Made by a program: the position numbers and the translations under genes
From: an uncultured Flavobacteriales bacterium
Lineage (GTDB): Bacteria; Bacteroidota; Bacteroidia; Flavobacteriales; Crocinitomicaceae
Direction: 5' to 3'
NCBI GenBank assembly: GCA_946479125.1
Contig: CAMLET010000169.1
Coordinates: 1-7,002, forward strand
DNA length: 7,002 nt
The notes under the pieces: generated by a model
The model's database searches: none
The model's input: the letters and a program-made list of their open reading frames with translations, nothing else
Told to the model about the DNA's origin: nothing
Shown here: in pieces, positions 5,974 to 7,002 of the stretch
Numbering within the stretch: the stretch's first letter is position 1
Layout of the letters: every line of letters begins with the position of its first letter

Positions 5974-7002
5974 ATGGTATTAAATCGCGTTTGGATTGGA
6001 ATGTTCGTCGTGGCTCTGGTCATGGGATTTTCTAAACTTATTTTCTGGCAAGACACATGGATCCTGAAACACATGATGGATGGACTTTTCGATGCTGCAA
6101 ATACTGCATTCGAATTGGCTATTTTCATGACTGGAATGCTTTGTTTGTGGATGGGACTCATGAAAGTTGGTGAAGAAAGCGGCGCCGTAAACATTATGAC
6201 CAAACTTGTCAACCCATTATTCTCACGTCTTTTCCCTGAAATTCCAAAGAACCATCCGGCCATGGGAAGTATCATGCTCAACTTCTCTGCAAATATGCTG
6301 GGATTGGACAATGCAGCAACACCAGCAGGACTCAGGGCGATGTCGCAGTTACAGGAATTGAATCCAAACAAGGACACAGCTTCGAACGCGCAAATCATGT
6401 TCCTTGTACTAAATGCTTCAGGACTTACAATTATTCCGGTTTCTATATTGGCCGCGAGATCTGCCGCAGGTTCTCATAATCCAACTGCAGTATTCATTCC
6501 CATCTTATTGACCACATACTTCGCTATGTTAGGTGGTTTAATCTTCGTTGGAATCAGACAAAAAATCAACTTGCTAAATCCAGTTATTCTTGCATACTTA
6601 GGTACTTTGACCGCATTAATTCTCTCATTGTTGTGGTATTTAGGCAGTCATCCACAAGACATTTCATGGGTTTCCAGACTTCTTAGTTCAACAATCATCT
6701 TTGGATTCATTACGTTCTTTATCTCAATGGCTGTCATTAAGAGAATTGCCGCTTTTGAAGTATTCGTTAACGGAGCGAAAGAAGGGTTTCAAGTTGCGCT
6801 AAACATTCTTCCTTACCTTGTAGCGATGCTTTGTGCGGTGAGTTTATTCAAAAGCTGTGGCGCGCTCACCGATTTAATGAATGGTGTAAAATGGATTCTT
6901 GTTCAATTGGGTGTTGCCACAACCAATTTTGTTGATGCATTACCAGTCATGTTCATGAAACCCTTCTCAGGAAGTGGTGCCAGAGGATTGATGATTGAGA
7001 AC
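5974..7002 (+). CDS. SpmA-SpmB-like fused nucleoside-recognition-domain membrane protein, 3' truncated by window
   Basis: Open from the ATG at 5974 to the last base (343 codons, no stop), so it continues to the right. It is strongly hydrophobic, with likely membrane segments near residues 5-25, 45-65, 140-165, 170-195, 200-220, 235-255 and 270-290. Two family motifs are seen: LGLDNAATPAGLRAM (about 109-123), the SpmA-type gate motif, and MKPFSGSGARGLMIE (328-342), the SpmB-type motif. The chain therefore joins SpmA-like and SpmB-like halves that are separate proteins in Bacillus subtilis, where they help dehydrate the spore core. Bacteroidota do not form spores, so the role here must differ; the nucleoside-recognition (Gate) family includes transporters, and solute transport is an inference only. 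It follows the amidotransferase by 19 bases and is probably in the same operon. The start is supported by immediate entry into the first hydrophobic segment. Confidence 0.87.
   Translation, partial: MVLNRVWIGMFVVALVMGFSKLIFWQDTWILKHMMDGLFDAANTAFELAIFMTGMLCLWMGLMKVGEESGAVNIMTKLVNPLFSRLFPEIPKNHPAMGSIMLNFSANMLGLDNAATPAGLRAMSQLQELNPNKDTASNAQIMFLVLNASGLTIIPVSILAARSAAGSHNPTAVFIPILLTTYFAMLGGLIFVGIRQKINLLNPVILAYLGTLTALILSLLWYLGSHPQDISWVSRLLSSTIIFGFITFFISMAVIKRIAAFEVFVNGAKEGFQVALNILPYLVAMLCAVSLFKSCGALTDLMNGVKWILVQLGVATTNFVDALPVMFMKPFSGSGARGLMIEN

Noticed and set aside
5955..6398. 147-codon open frame on the minus strand
   Set aside because: It lies opposite the first third of the SpmAB-like gene, whose motifs and membrane segments are recognisable; the antisense translation shows no domain.

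Overview
The window looks like the chromosome of a Bacteroidota species, most likely a marine or freshwater Flavobacteriales member; a Fluviicola/Crocinitomicaceae-like organism is a guess from style only. The evidence is moderately AT-rich DNA, a type IX secretion (T9SS) adhesin with a gliding-motility-type C-terminal domain, a PorP/SprF-family protein, a PorE-like OmpA protein, and an exact TAnnTTTG promoter element with no clear Shine-Dalgarno sites. All genes read on the + strand.

Region 1 (2-4659) is a tightly packed three-gene surface operon. It begins inside a large secreted adhesin whose 5' end lies outside the window: one SprB-like repeat, four Ig-like domains carrying a WxGPN motif, and a type B T9SS C-terminal domain. 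Four bases later comes a PorP/SprF-family outer-membrane protein, and seven bases after that a 713-residue lipid-free periplasmic/outer-membrane OmpA-family protein with TPR, PD40 propeller, carboxypeptidase-regulatory-like and OmpA peptidoglycan-binding parts. Together they form a plausible module: cargo, its partner in the outer membrane, and an anchor to peptidoglycan.

Region 2 (4660-4764) is a 105-base spacer built almost wholly of 7-base units, seven in one orientation followed by seven in the opposite one. A candidate Bacteroidota promoter lies in its right end, so close to the next start codon that the transcript could be leaderless.

Region 3 (4765-7002) is a second transcription unit of housekeeping-like genes: a YciO-type member of the Sua5/YrdC family, a stand-alone class I glutamine amidotransferase related to the GuaA glutaminase domain (start overlaps the previous stop by four bases), and an SpmA-SpmB-like fused membrane protein that runs off the right edge. 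No RNA genes, CRISPR arrays, insertion sequences or phage genes were seen. The best candidates for something undescribed are the inverted heptad array and the YciO/amidotransferase/SpmAB grouping; neither amounts to a clearly new system on this evidence.
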